Assembly (NCBI GenBank): GCA_902774845.1
Contig: CACYJU010000007.1
Span: 38,320-102,319 of the forward strand
Length of the DNA stretch: 64,000 nucleotides
Direction: 5' to 3'
DNA from: an uncultured Bacteroidota bacterium
GTDB taxonomy: Bacteria; Bacteroidota; Bacteroidia; Bacteroidales; P3
The translations under genes were made by a program, and so were the position numbers. Within the stretch, counting starts at the first letter, position 1. The number at the start of each line of letters is the position of its first letter. The notes under the pieces are model-generated. The model did no database searches, was not told the origin of the DNA, and saw nothing but the letters and a program-made list of their open reading frames with translations. Positions 8,255 through 17,029 of the stretch are shown here, piece by piece.

Positions 8255-8980
8255 TTAGCATACTCCTCCGTTTATCGATATCACCTGTCCCGTGATATAT
8301 GCGGCCTCCTTCGAGGCGAGGAACGCCACCAGCGCCGCCACCTCTTCAGGCTTGCCTATACGTCCCAGCGGAACGGTTTTCTTGATCATGTCTTGATCCA
8401 GCTCGCTCGTCATATCGGTAGCTATGAATCCGGGCGCCACCACGTTCACGGTCACCTTCCTTGGAGCCACCTCCAACGCCAGCGCCTTGCTCGCTCCTAT
8501 CAATCCTGCTTTCGCTGCCGCATAGTTGCATTGTCCCTGCATGCCCGTCAATCCCGATACCGACGAGATGTTCACTATCCGCCCGTTCCTGTGGGTCATC
8601 ATGTTTTTCACCACTCTGCGGGTCAGATAAAAGAATCCTCCCAACGTCGTCTCCATCACCTTATCCCATTGCTCGTCCTGCATGAACACCAGCAGGCTGT
8701 CTTCTCTCACTCCGGCGTTGTTCACCAATACTGCGATATAGTCTTCCGGATGTGCCGCTTCCCACGCTTCTATCGCCGCATCCACCTGGCTTCCTTCTTT
8801 CACGTCCAGCTTCATCAACTCGGCCTTCCCTCCTGCCGCCTCGATGTTCTCCACCGTCTCTCTGGCCGCCTTCTCGCTATTGTTGTAGTTCACTATGACC
8901 GCATATCCCTCTTTCGCCAATCTCTCGGCGATAGCTTTCCCCAATCCTCTCGAGGCTCCTGTTATCAACGCGTATTCCAT
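8255..8980 (-). CDS. fabG: 3-oxoacyl-ACP reductase, FabG family
   Basis: The 241-residue short-chain dehydrogenase has the NADPH loop TGASRGLGKAIA, the NNAG motif (VLVNNAGVREDS), the catalytic Ser in NISSVSGLTG, Tyr-Lys in NYAAAKAG and the C-terminal ITGQVISINGG. Within the operon it would reduce the 3-keto group after each condensation, as ApeQ does. It begins 16 bases after the ammonia-lyase stop. A housekeeping fatty-acid role is possible, but the setting favours polyene synthesis. Confidence 0.92.
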   Translation of the reverse strand: MEYALITGASRGLGKAIAERLAKEGYAVIVNYNNSEKAARETVENIEAAGGKAELMKLDVKEGSQVDAAIEAWEAAHPEDYIAVLVNNAGVREDSLLVFMQDEQWDKVMETTLGGFFYLTRRVVKNMMTHRNGRIVNISSVSGLTGMQGQCNYAAAKAGLIGASKALALEVAPRKVTVNVVAPGFIATDMTSELDQDMIKKTVPLGRIGKPEEVAALVAFLASKEAAYITGQVISINGGVC

Positions 8981-8996
8981 AATTCTTCCCCTTGGT

Positions 8997-10517
8997 TTAA
9001 CGCATCCTCAAATATTTCTCCACCTCCGCTATCTCGTCGTAGAACGGCGTATCTTCGACAAACGCAGGTATTATTTTCCTTATCTCATCATACTGCTTCT
9101 TCGTCGCCGAGCACAGCTTGTCTGCCTTCTTCAGGCAGTCGGTTGCCTGAGCCAACGCGATAAAGTGTATTGCCATCACCTGGAAGCAGTTGTCTATCAC
9201 CTGACGGCACAGCAACGCCGTATTCGTGCCCATACTCACTATATCCTGGTTGTCGTTGTTGTTCGGTATGCTATGCACATAGTTCGGCATCGCCAGCGTC
9301 TGGCATTCTGCCGTCGTGCTCGTCGCCGTAAACTGGCATGCCTGCATTCCGTAGTTCAACCCCAGCACTCCCATATTCAGGAACGGCGGCAGTATTCCGT
9401 TTATCCTGTCGTGGAACAGATAGTTCAGCTGCCTCTCCGCAGTCATCGCCATCCTCACCACCGCTATCTTCACCTTGTCCTCCTCCAGCGAGATATAGTC
9501 TCCGTGGAAGTTTCCTCCGTGATACACGTTCTTCGTTTCGGGATCCACTATCGGATTGTCGCTGGCCGACTGAAGCTCCTCTTCCAATATCTTTCCCGTC
9601 GCCTTCAACGTCTCCCATATCGGCCCCATTATCTGCGGCGTGCATCGCAGCGAGTAGTACGGCTGCACCTTGTGTCCGAAGGTCACATCGCCCGTATGCC
9701 CGTCGTTATACAGCTCATGCTCTCTGTTCAACAGACATTTGCTGTCTGCCGACAACTCTCTCATCTTTCTGGCTATCTCTATCTGACCCTCATGTCTGCG
9801 GCATTCGTTCAGCGGCGCCGCCATCAGGTCGTTATAGCTTGAGGCTATCTCGTTCATCCACACACTCGCCAGCACCGACCACTCCAGCAGCTTCTCCGCA
9901 TAGTGCTGGTTCACACACGCAATACCGGTCATCACCGAAGTGCCGTTCGTTATCGAAAGCCCTTCTCTGACATGTATTCCTATCGGCTTCAATCCCGTCT
10001 CCTTCATCACCTCCTTCGTCTCTCTCCATTCGCCTTTATAGTGCACCTTCCCCTCTCCTATCAGCGTCAACGCTATATGTGCCAGCTGCACCAAGTCTCC
10101 GCTTGCCCCCACACTTCCGTGCCTCGGAATGAACGGACAAATCCCTCTGTTTATGAATTCCACCAGCAGCTCCGCCACCTCTCTGTGCACTCCCGAGCGG
10201 CATTGCAGTATCGAACCCAGTCGCGCCATCATCGCCGCCCTCACGCACACATCCTCCAGCGGCTCTCCCGCTCCAGTCGAGTGGCTCCTGATGATGTTAT
10301 ACTGCAGCTCCTTCAGCTTCTCGTCGTCCACCCTCCATTGAGCCATCGGGCCGAATCCCGTATTGATGCCGTATATCACCTTCTCTTTGGCGAATCCTTT
10401 CAGAAATTCGTGACAATCCTCCACTCCCTTCAGGACCTTCTCGTCAATACATATCTGTTCTCCCTCAAAGAGGACCTTATCGACTATTTCAAGCGTGAAA
10501 TTGGAAACCTTCAACAT
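8997..10517 (-). CDS. Aromatic amino acid ammonia-lyase (tyrosine ammonia-lyase-like, MIO enzyme)
   Basis: The 506-residue enzyme belongs to the histidine/phenylalanine/tyrosine ammonia-lyase family. Ala138-Ser139-Gly140 in GSVGASGDLVQ form the MIO prosthetic group, and the catalytic Tyr is in VIYGINTGFG. The segment that reads NQED in histidine ammonia-lyases, whose Glu contacts imidazole, reads NNDNQDIVSMG here, as in tyrosine and phenylalanine lyases. No hut genes are nearby. As first gene of the operon it probably makes 4-coumarate from tyrosine as polyene starter, as proposed for flexirubin-type pigments. Substrate choice is an inference. Confidence 0.87.
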   Translation of the reverse strand: MLKVSNFTLEIVDKVLFEGEQICIDEKVLKGVEDCHEFLKGFAKEKVIYGINTGFGPMAQWRVDDEKLKELQYNIIRSHSTGAGEPLEDVCVRAAMMARLGSILQCRSGVHREVAELLVEFINRGICPFIPRHGSVGASGDLVQLAHIALTLIGEGKVHYKGEWRETKEVMKETGLKPIGIHVREGLSITNGTSVMTGIACVNQHYAEKLLEWSVLASVWMNEIASSYNDLMAAPLNECRRHEGQIEIARKMRELSADSKCLLNREHELYNDGHTGDVTFGHKVQPYYSLRCTPQIMGPIWETLKATGKILEEELQSASDNPIVDPETKNVYHGGNFHGDYISLEEDKVKIAVVRMAMTAERQLNYLFHDRINGILPPFLNMGVLGLNYGMQACQFTATSTTAECQTLAMPNYVHSIPNNNDNQDIVSMGTNTALLCRQVIDNCFQVMAIHFIALAQATDCLKKADKLCSATKKQYDEIRKIIPAFVEDTPFYDEIAEVEKYLRMR

Positions 10518-10593
10518 ATTAATACATTAATAAAAATATCAAACAATATGGCTTCTACTGCATTAAAGCAAAACCACTTCTTGCGTAAAAATA

Positions 10594-10624
10594 CAAAGAT
10601 ACGAAAAAAATGAAAAAATCAAAA
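10594..10624 (-). promoter_or_regulatory. Promoter of the polyene operon
   Basis: On the minus strand TATCTTTG (10594-10601) matches the Bacteroidota -7 box TAnnTTTG, and TTTTG (10620-10624) lies 18 bases upstream as the -33 box. Transcription would begin near 10587, giving a leader of about 70 bases before the ammonia-lyase. No other comparable promoter is obvious within the operon's short gaps. Confidence 0.75.
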
Positions 10625-10932
10625 CTTTTCCTGCAAGTTTTTCTCCTCTCAGAATACATAATACCGCAATCATACCCCAACACAAAGTCTATGATTCATC
10701 CTGCGCATACCAACTAATTCCTCAAAACTCATAACCCTTTGGTATCCAGCAGAAAATAATCTCCAGATTTTATATCTCTCCCGTATCAAAAACGAATCAG
10801 CGACGTTTTACCTTCGTATTACATACGTTTTACCTCCCACTTACCTCCCACTTACCTCCCATTATCCTACCTGTTTTCTTCCTGCCACCTTTCACAAAAA
10901 AACTCTTTCCATCCAGTCACACAGCAAACAAA
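10625..10932. other. Gene-free spacer with an 11-nt tandem repeat
   Basis: No coding region is supported in these 308 bases. The stretch at 10829-10861 is a tandem repeat of about 11 bases (cttacctccca, roughly three units). The rest is AT-rich and contains no further -7 box I could match. It separates the polyene operon from the tRNA-Ala terminator. Confidence 0.6.
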
Positions 10933-10966
10933 AAAAAAAGAGACTCGCCTTTTCGAGTCTCTTTTT
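10933..10966 (-). terminator. Intrinsic terminator after tRNA-Ala
   Basis: The inverted repeat agagactcg / cgagtctct with a short loop is followed on the minus strand by a run of about ten T. It begins only 7 bases after the tRNA 3' end. A shorter T run on the other strand might make it bidirectional. Confidence 0.85.
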
Positions 10967-10972
10967 CCCTTG

Positions 10973-11046
10973 TGGAGTATATCGGAATCGAACCGATTAC
11001 CTCGTGACTGCCAGTCACGCGCTCTAGCCAAGTGAGCTAATACCCC
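10973..11046 (-). tRNA. tRNA-Ala (anticodon GGC)
   Basis: The minus strand folds as a 74-base cloverleaf. The acceptor GGGGTAT pairs with ATACTCC and includes the G3-U70 pair that specifies alanine, followed by discriminator A. The D arm is AGCTC...GAGC. The anticodon stem CGTGA/TCACG encloses the loop CTGGCAG, so the anticodon is GGC and reads GCC/GCU. The T arm contains GGTTCGATTCC. CCA is not encoded. Confidence 0.95.
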
Positions 11047-11063
11047 ATCTCTTTTTCAGTTTG

Positions 11064-11095
11064 CAAAAGTACATCTTTTTTTTATTCTGACAAAA
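11064..11095 (-). promoter_or_regulatory. Promoter of tRNA-Ala
   Basis: On the minus strand the -7 box is TACTTTTG (11064-11071) and the -33 box TTTTG (11091-11095) lies 19 bases upstream, an almost ideal Bacteroidota arrangement. The predicted start near 11057 leaves a 5' leader of about 10 bases before the mature tRNA. Confidence 0.8.
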
Positions 11096-11169
11096 TATTT
11101 TTCGCCTCTCATAACCTAAACACATCATTATCATATACTTTTCCATACCCATCATCCCCATCCCTTCCT

Positions 11170-11928
11170 TCAGAAATTCCACTTGAATCCCTCGAAAACA
11201 TTACGGTATTCCTCTCCCTGTTCTTCCGAAAGTTGCTGCAGATGTCTTATCCTTCGCATCCCCCTCTTCCACATCTTGATGTCGAACAGGATGAACACCA
11301 CGAAGAGCGCCGACGTCACCACCCACTTCAATCCGCCATCTTCCATCCCGTCGGGCACCATCAACAACGCATCGAAGGTCCCGTGAAAGAATACTGGCAC
11401 CACGAAGGCATACAGCATATATTTTCCCCTCCTGTTAGGAGCGAATTTAGCCAGCGCAAAGTAATAACCCATCATAACAGCAAAAAGGAAATGGCCGGGC
11501 ACCGAAAGTACCGCCCGCGTCGCAGCCGTCGCCATCGACACGCTGTACGTCTCCCCGCTGAAGACATACATCACGTTCTCCACACACGCAAAACCCAACG
11601 ACACATAAACCGCATACACTATCCCGTCGAAATACTCGTCGAAATGCCTACTGTTCCACACCAGCAGAAACAACACCAGCAACTTGACCAGCTCCTCCGA
11701 GAAGCCTGCCACACAGAACCCCTTGTACAATCCTCCCAGAAGCGCCCCATCGGGTTGGAACTCCTGCAGCAATACCTCCATGAAAGAGGCCGGAAGCGTT
11801 GTCATCGCCCCGCAAAGGAACACCACGATAAGTTTCCCTATCGGCTCCTTGTTTATCTTGTCCGCCTTATAGATGGCAAAAAGCAATATCAAAACCGGCA
11901 ATACCGCCGCACAAAGAAGAATAAGCAT
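11170..11928 (-). CDS. PrsW-family intramembrane metalloprotease
   Basis: The 252-residue polytopic membrane protein has about seven hydrophobic segments and the PrsW/CPBP-type metal motifs: SEELVKL (Glu-Glu), ACVENVMY, PGHFLF and FFHGTFDAL. PrsW in Bacillus cleaves the anti-sigma factor RsiW; the target here is unknown. No sigma/anti-sigma pair is adjacent, so a role in signalling rests on family membership only. The extreme C-terminus is a charged cytoplasmic tail. Confidence 0.85.
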   Translation of the reverse strand: MLILLCAAVLPVLILLFAIYKADKINKEPIGKLIVVFLCGAMTTLPASFMEVLLQEFQPDGALLGGLYKGFCVAGFSEELVKLLVLFLLVWNSRHFDEYFDGIVYAVYVSLGFACVENVMYVFSGETYSVSMATAATRAVLSVPGHFLFAVMMGYYFALAKFAPNRRGKYMLYAFVVPVFFHGTFDALLMVPDGMEDGGLKWVVTSALFVVFILFDIKMWKRGMRRIRHLQQLSEEQGEEYRNVFEGFKWNF

Positions 11929-11992
11929 ATGTGAAATTGAGAATTTAAAATCGGAAAATGACTACTACCCACTAACTGCTAACTGCTACCTC

Positions 11993-13678
11993 CTATCGCG
12001 CCTTCAGCACCTCGCCCTTCTCCTCGACAATCTGACGGTAGAACCAATCCGGATATTTCGGCTGTTCGGGCGACTGGCTCACTCCCGTTTCGGTGGTCTT
12101 CAGGCGTCCGTTCTCCTCCTTCTTGATGTTCCCGTCAATATATTTCATCAGCAGCAAGTGGTCGAGCTCACCCCAGCGTTTCATCATCTGGTCGGCCCAG
12201 AGGTTGCAGGTTCTGTTCAGCTCGCCCGTCACCCGTCCTTCGTTCTGCACTCCTCCCAACCTGTTGTCACATCTCGCCACCTCTTTCACAAACCCGCTCT
12301 CCAGCTCGCCCTGCACCTTCCTTATATCTTTTATCATCGAGTCATACCTCAGGTAAGCGAAATTGCTCACCCTATTGAACAGCCAGAAAGCCGCCGTCTC
12401 CGAATACTGCGTCATCGAGCCGTTCCCCGCCTCGAAGCAGGTGGGTATTTGCGTGATGCCGCAATACATCGGGCAGTAGCAGGTCGAATAGGTGTCGTCG
12501 ACGCCAAACCACAGTATTCCTCCCACCTTGTCGGGCAGCCAGCTGCGGCATTGTGCCACAAACGAGAATCCCGTCTGCTGCGTCGATGTCGCCCTCTCGT
12601 GCACATACTTCTGTCCGTCCACCTCCCACACCATCGGCCTCCAGCGATAGGGACAATGCCAAGGGCCCGCTCCCACGTCGTTCGTCATATCCATCGGCGT
12701 CCCCTCGAAATGGTCTCTCATAAGCGCCATCACCTCCAGCACGTCTATCTTGTGATCCGGTTTTATCCAAAGGGGCAGCCTCTCCGCCTCGATGTCTCCC
12801 ATAGCGTATTTCTCATAGCGTTTCATATCGGGATTCACCCTGTTGAACATAGCGTACACCCTCGCGTCACAGAATCGCGCTCCGTCGAAGGTAATCGGAT
12901 TGTATATATCGGCAAACGAGAACTCCTCGTCTTTCCCCGTAAACCATCCATTCTTGCGTGCAAACGCGGCCACGTCGGCTGAATAGACACATTCCACCTC
13001 TGGATTGAAAAGCTTCGAGAAATTCTTGCTGCTGATACTCTTCGTGCTTCCTTTCTTCTCCCACGGGAAGGTCGTTATGCGCGCCTGGTTCGCGTGTCCG
13101 CACACATATCCTTCCGGCACTCTCCTCGCCACCCACACAGCTCCTTTCTCCTTCCCTTTGCTCTGTATCTCGTATATCCACACCTCGTTCGGATCGCATA
13201 GCGAAAAACTCTCACCACCGCAGCAGTAGCCGTATTCCTGCACCAGCTCGTCCATCACCTTTATCGCCTCGCGGCAGTTTTTCGCTCTCTGCAACGCCAC
13301 ATAGATAAGGTTGCCGTAGTCGATGCCTTCGGCGTTGCCGTGCATCAGCTCCTCTCGTCCTCCACAGGTGGTCTCGCCTATCGCTAGCTGATACTCGTTG
13401 ATGAACCCCACCACCGAGTAGGTGTGTGCCGGCTGCGGGATGGAGAGCAGATACTTACGGCTGCCGTAGTCGTATATCTTCAGCATATCCCCCTTCTGGT
13501 GGTCGGCTGCCGGACAGTAGCGCAGCTCGCCGTATCTCACATGCGAGTCCGCCGCGTAGGTTATCATCGTCGAGCCGTCCGTCGTGCTCCCGCGCGAGAA
13601 CAAGAAGTTGGTGCAGCCCTTCGCGTCGAAGGTCGCCGCAATAATCAAAACCGTAACTATTATCGAAATCTTCTTCAT
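11993..13678 (-). CDS. C69-family secreted dipeptidase (copy 1)
   Basis: The 561-residue Ntn-hydrolase has a signal sequence followed directly by Cys22 in KGCTNFLFSRGS, which becomes the N-terminal nucleophile of C69 (PepD/DUF3808-like) dipeptidases. GETTCGGREEL, HANQARITTFP and VGAGPWHCPYRW are family-typical. The ATG at 13678 is chosen over 13696 because a -7 box ends at 13701, so 13696 would be at or before the transcription start. It is a tandem paralogue of the next gene upstream. A 7-nt repeat (ctaactg, 11971-11991) abuts its stop. Likely role: periplasmic or surface dipeptide hydrolysis. Confidence 0.88.
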   Translation of the reverse strand: MKKISIIVTVLIIAATFDAKGCTNFLFSRGSTTDGSTMITYAADSHVRYGELRYCPAADHQKGDMLKIYDYGSRKYLLSIPQPAHTYSVVGFINEYQLAIGETTCGGREELMHGNAEGIDYGNLIYVALQRAKNCREAIKVMDELVQEYGYCCGGESFSLCDPNEVWIYEIQSKGKEKGAVWVARRVPEGYVCGHANQARITTFPWEKKGSTKSISSKNFSKLFNPEVECVYSADVAAFARKNGWFTGKDEEFSFADIYNPITFDGARFCDARVYAMFNRVNPDMKRYEKYAMGDIEAERLPLWIKPDHKIDVLEVMALMRDHFEGTPMDMTNDVGAGPWHCPYRWRPMVWEVDGQKYVHERATSTQQTGFSFVAQCRSWLPDKVGGILWFGVDDTYSTCYCPMYCGITQIPTCFEAGNGSMTQYSETAAFWLFNRVSNFAYLRYDSMIKDIRKVQGELESGFVKEVARCDNRLGGVQNEGRVTGELNRTCNLWADQMMKRWGELDHLLLMKYIDGNIKKEENGRLKTTETGVSQSPEQPKYPDWFYRQIVEEKGEVLKAR

Positions 13679-13700
13679 GTGGGTTAGTTTTTTCATATTG

Positions 13701-13708
13701 CAAAGATA
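13701..13708 (-). promoter_or_regulatory. -7 box for C69 dipeptidase copy 1
   Basis: TATCTTTG on the minus strand matches TAnnTTTG; the -33 region is poor. It places the transcription start near 13694 and so supports translation from the ATG at 13678. Confidence 0.55.
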
Positions 13709-13710
13709 GC

Positions 13711-13748
13711 AAATAAAAAAGAAAAGGAGCCGTTTTGTCAGCTCCTTT
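13711..13748 (-). terminator. Intrinsic terminator after C69 dipeptidase copy 2
   Basis: The stem aaaggagc (13723-13730) pairs with gctccttt (13741-13748) around a 10-base loop, and a T-rich run follows on the minus strand. It begins 9 bases past the stop at 13757 and overlaps the -7 box region of copy 1, so the two paralogues are probably separate transcription units. Confidence 0.8.
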
Positions 13749-13756
13749 CTTCTTTT

Positions 13757-15514
13757 TTACAGTTTCTTTTCCTCAATCACAGGACCGTGATCTTCCACAA
13801 TCTGGCGATAGAACCACTTCGGATATTCCGGCTGATCCGGGAAGGCGCTCATGCCTGTCTCCGTCGTCTTGAAGTGTCCGTTGGTCTCCTTCTTGATGTT
13901 TCCGTCAATATATTTCACCAGCAGGTAGTGATCCAGTTTTGTCCACTCTCTCATCATCTCGTTGGCGCAGCTGCGCGAGGTGCTGTTCAGCTCATTCTGC
14001 AGCTGTGCGTCAGTCAAGTCGGCATATTTGCGGTCGAGGTGAGCTATGTTGCGGATGAATTTCTCCTCAAGCCTGCTCTGCACCTTCTGCAGGTCCACTA
14101 TCATATCGCCATAACGGCTGTAGCAGAAGTTCGTCACTCTGTTGAACAGCCAGAAAGCCGACGTCTCCGAATATTCCGTCATCGAGCCGTTGCCCTCGCG
14201 GAAGCACTCGGGTATTTCTGTCAATCCGCAATACATCGGGCAGTAGCAGGTCGAGTAGGTGTCGTCGACGCCAAACCAGATGATGCCCGCCATCTTGCGG
14301 TTCTGGATATAGCTGCGGCATTGCGCCACAAACGAGAATCCCGTCTGCTGAGTCGAAGTAGCTCTCTCGTGCACATATTTCTTGCCGTCGAGCTCCCAAC
14401 CCATAGGTCTCCAGCGATAGGGGCAGGTGAACGGGCCGGCTCCCACATCTTTCGTCATATCCATAGCGGTACCCTCATAGTGGTCTCTCATAAGGTTCAT
14501 CACCTCGTGCAGGTCCACCTTGTGGTCAGGTTTGATCCAGAGGGGCAGACGCTCTGCCTTCGGGTCTCCCATGGCGTATTTCTCATATTTCAGCATCCCG
14601 CTGTTGATGCGGTTGAACATAGCATACACGCGGGCGTCGCAACCTCTGATGCCGCTGAAGGTCAGCGGGCAGTAAGTGTCGGCAAACGAGAACTCCTCGT
14701 CCTTGCCGTTGAACCATCCTCTCTGGCGGGCGAAGGTGATGACGTCGGCCGAATAGACACACTCCACTTCGCGCATCATGAGGTTCTTCATGTTGTTGCT
14801 GCTTATCGACTTGTACGACCCTTTCGTCTCGAGCGGGAAGGTGGTGATGCGCGCCTGGTTTGCGTGACCGCTCACATATCCGTCGGGTATGCGGCGAGCC
14901 ACCCACACAGCGCCGTCCTTGTAGCCTTTATACTGTTTCTTCATCACGGGCTTGCCCTTCACGGTGTCGTATTCTGCACGCTTGCCTATCATCTCGAGAA
15001 TCCACACCTCGTCGGGATCGCATATTGAGAAACTCTCGCCTTCGCTGCAGTAGCCGTACTCCTCCACCAGCGAGGTCATCACGCGTATAGCCTCACGTGC
15101 CGTCTTGGCTCTCTGGAGGGTGATGTAGATAAGCGAGCCGTAGTCGATACCTTTGACCGGAGTGTTCCAGCATTCCTCGCGTCCGCCGTAGGTGGTCTCG
15201 CCTATAGCCAGCTGGTATTCGTTCATGTTGCCCACCACGTTGTAGGTATGTTCCACCTGAGGTATCTCAAACAGCTTCTTGCCGGTATCCCACTCAACGA
15301 GCATGAACATCGTGCCGGCGGGATAGTCGGCAGCCCTGCGATAGTAGAGCTCGCCATAGAGGGTGTGTGAGTCGGCGGCGTAGGTTATCATCGCCGAGCC
15401 GTCCTTCGTCGAACCGGGGGTGAAGAGAAAATTGGTGCAGGCCTCAGCCGGACTTACCATCAACAGCGAGAGCGCACAGCACGCAACCGAAAGGATAGTT
15501 TTTCTTATCGACAT
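13757..15514 (-). CDS. C69-family secreted dipeptidase (copy 2)
   Basis: The 585-residue paralogue of the adjacent gene has a signal peptide ending at Ala25 and the nucleophile Cys26 in AEACTNFLFTPGS. It shares long blocks with copy 1, such as TSTQQTGFSFVAQCRS and GVDDTYSTCYCPMYCG. It has an extra segment (MIGKRAEYDTVKGKPVMKKQ, about 170-190) that copy 1 lacks. The two arose by tandem duplication and have since diverged throughout, so they may differ in substrate preference. It is predicted to act outside the inner membrane. Confidence 0.9.
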   Translation of the reverse strand: MSIRKTILSVACCALSLLMVSPAEACTNFLFTPGSTKDGSAMITYAADSHTLYGELYYRRAADYPAGTMFMLVEWDTGKKLFEIPQVEHTYNVVGNMNEYQLAIGETTYGGREECWNTPVKGIDYGSLIYITLQRAKTAREAIRVMTSLVEEYGYCSEGESFSICDPDEVWILEMIGKRAEYDTVKGKPVMKKQYKGYKDGAVWVARRIPDGYVSGHANQARITTFPLETKGSYKSISSNNMKNLMMREVECVYSADVITFARQRGWFNGKDEEFSFADTYCPLTFSGIRGCDARVYAMFNRINSGMLKYEKYAMGDPKAERLPLWIKPDHKVDLHEVMNLMRDHYEGTAMDMTKDVGAGPFTCPYRWRPMGWELDGKKYVHERATSTQQTGFSFVAQCRSYIQNRKMAGIIWFGVDDTYSTCYCPMYCGLTEIPECFREGNGSMTEYSETSAFWLFNRVTNFCYSRYGDMIVDLQKVQSRLEEKFIRNIAHLDRKYADLTDAQLQNELNSTSRSCANEMMREWTKLDHYLLVKYIDGNIKKETNGHFKTTETGMSAFPDQPEYPKWFYRQIVEDHGPVIEEKKL

Positions 15515-15567
15515 AATCCAAATAGTTTATTGTTTTTTAATTTGATTAATTCCATTAATTGAAAGTG

Positions 15568-15575
15568 CAAAGATA
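15568..15575 (-). promoter_or_regulatory. -7 box for C69 dipeptidase copy 2
   Basis: TATCTTTG on the minus strand lies 53 bases before the start codon. A TTTG further upstream is only 11 bases away, too close for a -33 box, so only the -7 element is supported. Confidence 0.5.
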
Positions 15576-15602
15576 CTTATTTTCTACAAATTTCCTAATA
15601 CC

Positions 15603-16685
15603 TCAATCCATCACCGCCATACTTTGTGTCGTCATCCCCGAAGCTGTCACCACCTTCAACATATAGAACCCTTTTCTCACACCGCTTATATCGTAACCCT
15701 CGCCAGCACCGCCCCACTCTCTCACCTTCCTCCCCATAACATCATACATCTCAACCCTCAGCACCTGAACCCCACATTGAACCGAAAACTGCCTACGAGC
15801 CGGATTAGGATATATCTTCAAGTCAAAGTTATCGGCCTTGTCGATACCTTCAGTAGGCTCTGGTGTCCATCCCCCCGGTGGAGGTGTGCCTTGTGGCGCA
15901 ATGATTGGAAGGATTGCAGGCCATTCTGGTTCCGTGTTGGGACACCACATGACTATTCCACATGGGTTGTAATCATGTGGGTAATAATACCTGTACCATG
16001 TAACAGGAGTGCTGATTAGTCCTACCGCAACATGTATAAATGGATAAGTTTCCCCATCTTGTATGGTTTCAAAATGTGACACCAAATCCAGAGACACAAA
16101 GAAGTTTGTATCATCTATATGTAAGGGACGTTCGAAATATCCACAATATAGTGGCACCGACTCGTGGATAATACTATCAAATAATATCCATGGATCATTT
16201 CCAACTTGCATGGGGTATCCGTCAAAAAACAGGGTCTTTTTTTCCGACCAGTAGCTTATCCTTACAGAATCAACGGCTCTTGTTCCATCTATAATACCAT
16301 CTTCGCTGCCTCGTCTCACTTTGAGCCATACAGTATCACGAACATTATCCCATTGCCCCGGCACTCCAATTGGGGGGTAATAGTTAGCGAAAGTCGTGCC
16401 TAATGCTATTCCATAGAGCACTATGCTTTTCCCATTAGTTTTGTGCTCCATCGTGTAGGCAATTTTACTCAGAGTTCGTGCAGAACTGTCGGCATGAGAA
16501 GCAGTTATATGATATCCAAGTGTTAAAATTGCATTGCTATAACGCTGATAAAAATAACTCGTGTCCGTTATTTGAGAAAACATAAATCTCGGATCACCAA
16601 TACGGACAGTGTCCTGAGCACATACACTATCTACCACAAAAAAAAGCGCAGTAATGGATAATATTGAATTCCTGAAATATTTCAT
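15603..16685 (-). CDS. Secreted protein with type IX secretion C-terminal sorting domain
   Basis: The 360-residue product has a signal peptide (MKYFRNSILSITALFFVVDSVCAQ). Its C-terminal T9SS type A domain of about 80 residues starts at LKIYPNPARRQFSV and runs through YDVMGRKVREW and KGFYMLKVV. Between them lies a beta-rich region of unknown function, with a Pro/Gly-rich linker (PQGTPPPGGWTPEPT) before the sorting domain. The protein should cross the outer membrane by T9SS. In-frame ATGs at 16694 and 16715 are alternatives; the one at 16685 directly precedes the signal peptide. Confidence 0.82.
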   Translation of the reverse strand: MKYFRNSILSITALFFVVDSVCAQDTVRIGDPRFMFSQITDTSYFYQRYSNAILTLGYHITASHADSSARTLSKIAYTMEHKTNGKSIVLYGIALGTTFANYYPPIGVPGQWDNVRDTVWLKVRRGSEDGIIDGTRAVDSVRISYWSEKKTLFFDGYPMQVGNDPWILFDSIIHESVPLYCGYFERPLHIDDTNFFVSLDLVSHFETIQDGETYPFIHVAVGLISTPVTWYRYYYPHDYNPCGIVMWCPNTEPEWPAILPIIAPQGTPPPGGWTPEPTEGIDKADNFDLKIYPNPARRQFSVQCGVQVLRVEMYDVMGRKVREWGGAGEGYDISGVRKGFYMLKVVTASGMTTQSMAVMD

Positions 16686-16854
16686 TGCAGACATCTTATT
16701 TACGGATTTACACATATTATCGTCGATTCAGGAGTGGGGGTGAAATTAAAGCGGCAAGTTGCCTTACTTTTAATGGATAAAAATGTTTCATAATGTTGGT
16801 TTATTTGATGTTACAATTAATCTTACCTTAATTCTCACCATCATCTCTCAGATG

Positions 16855-16886
16855 CAAAGGTAACCATTTCCATCGGGAAACACAAG
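16855..16886 (-). promoter_or_regulatory. Promoter for the T9SS cargo gene
   Basis: The minus-strand -7 box is TACCTTTG (16855-16862), with CTTGTG (16881-16886) about 18 bases upstream as a weak -33 box. It implies a leader of about 160 bases, unusually long for this window; I see no recognisable riboswitch in it. The 345-base gap to the plus-strand gene at 17030 holds only this and the divergent promoter. Confidence 0.5.
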
Positions 16887-16957
16887 TCTTTGACTCTCTT
16901 TTCGCATTCTTTTTTGTTAAATCTTTCGTCATTCTCTGCTGTTCTTTCTTATTTTTG

Positions 16958-16965
16958 TATTTTTG
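16958..16965 (+). promoter_or_regulatory. -7 box for the small protein-lptE operon
   Basis: TATTTTTG matches TAnnTTTG. The predicted start near 16972 excludes the in-frame ATG at 16955 as start of the small gene and supports the ATG at 17030. Confidence 0.5.
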
Positions 16966-17029
16966 CCCCATTGAATCGACGTTGCTATCGCTCCGTCTTT
17001 CCATCTTTCACCTTATCAACTATCGCATC

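Noticed and set aside
8054..9163. A 369-codon plus-strand frame spanning fabG and the ammonia-lyase end
   Set aside because: His/Arg/Leu-rich translation typical of an antisense shadow, and it crosses two well-supported genes.
8997..10517. Histidine utilisation by HutH
   Set aside because: No hutU, hutI or hutG nearby, the NQED glutamate is replaced, and the gene heads a polyene operon.
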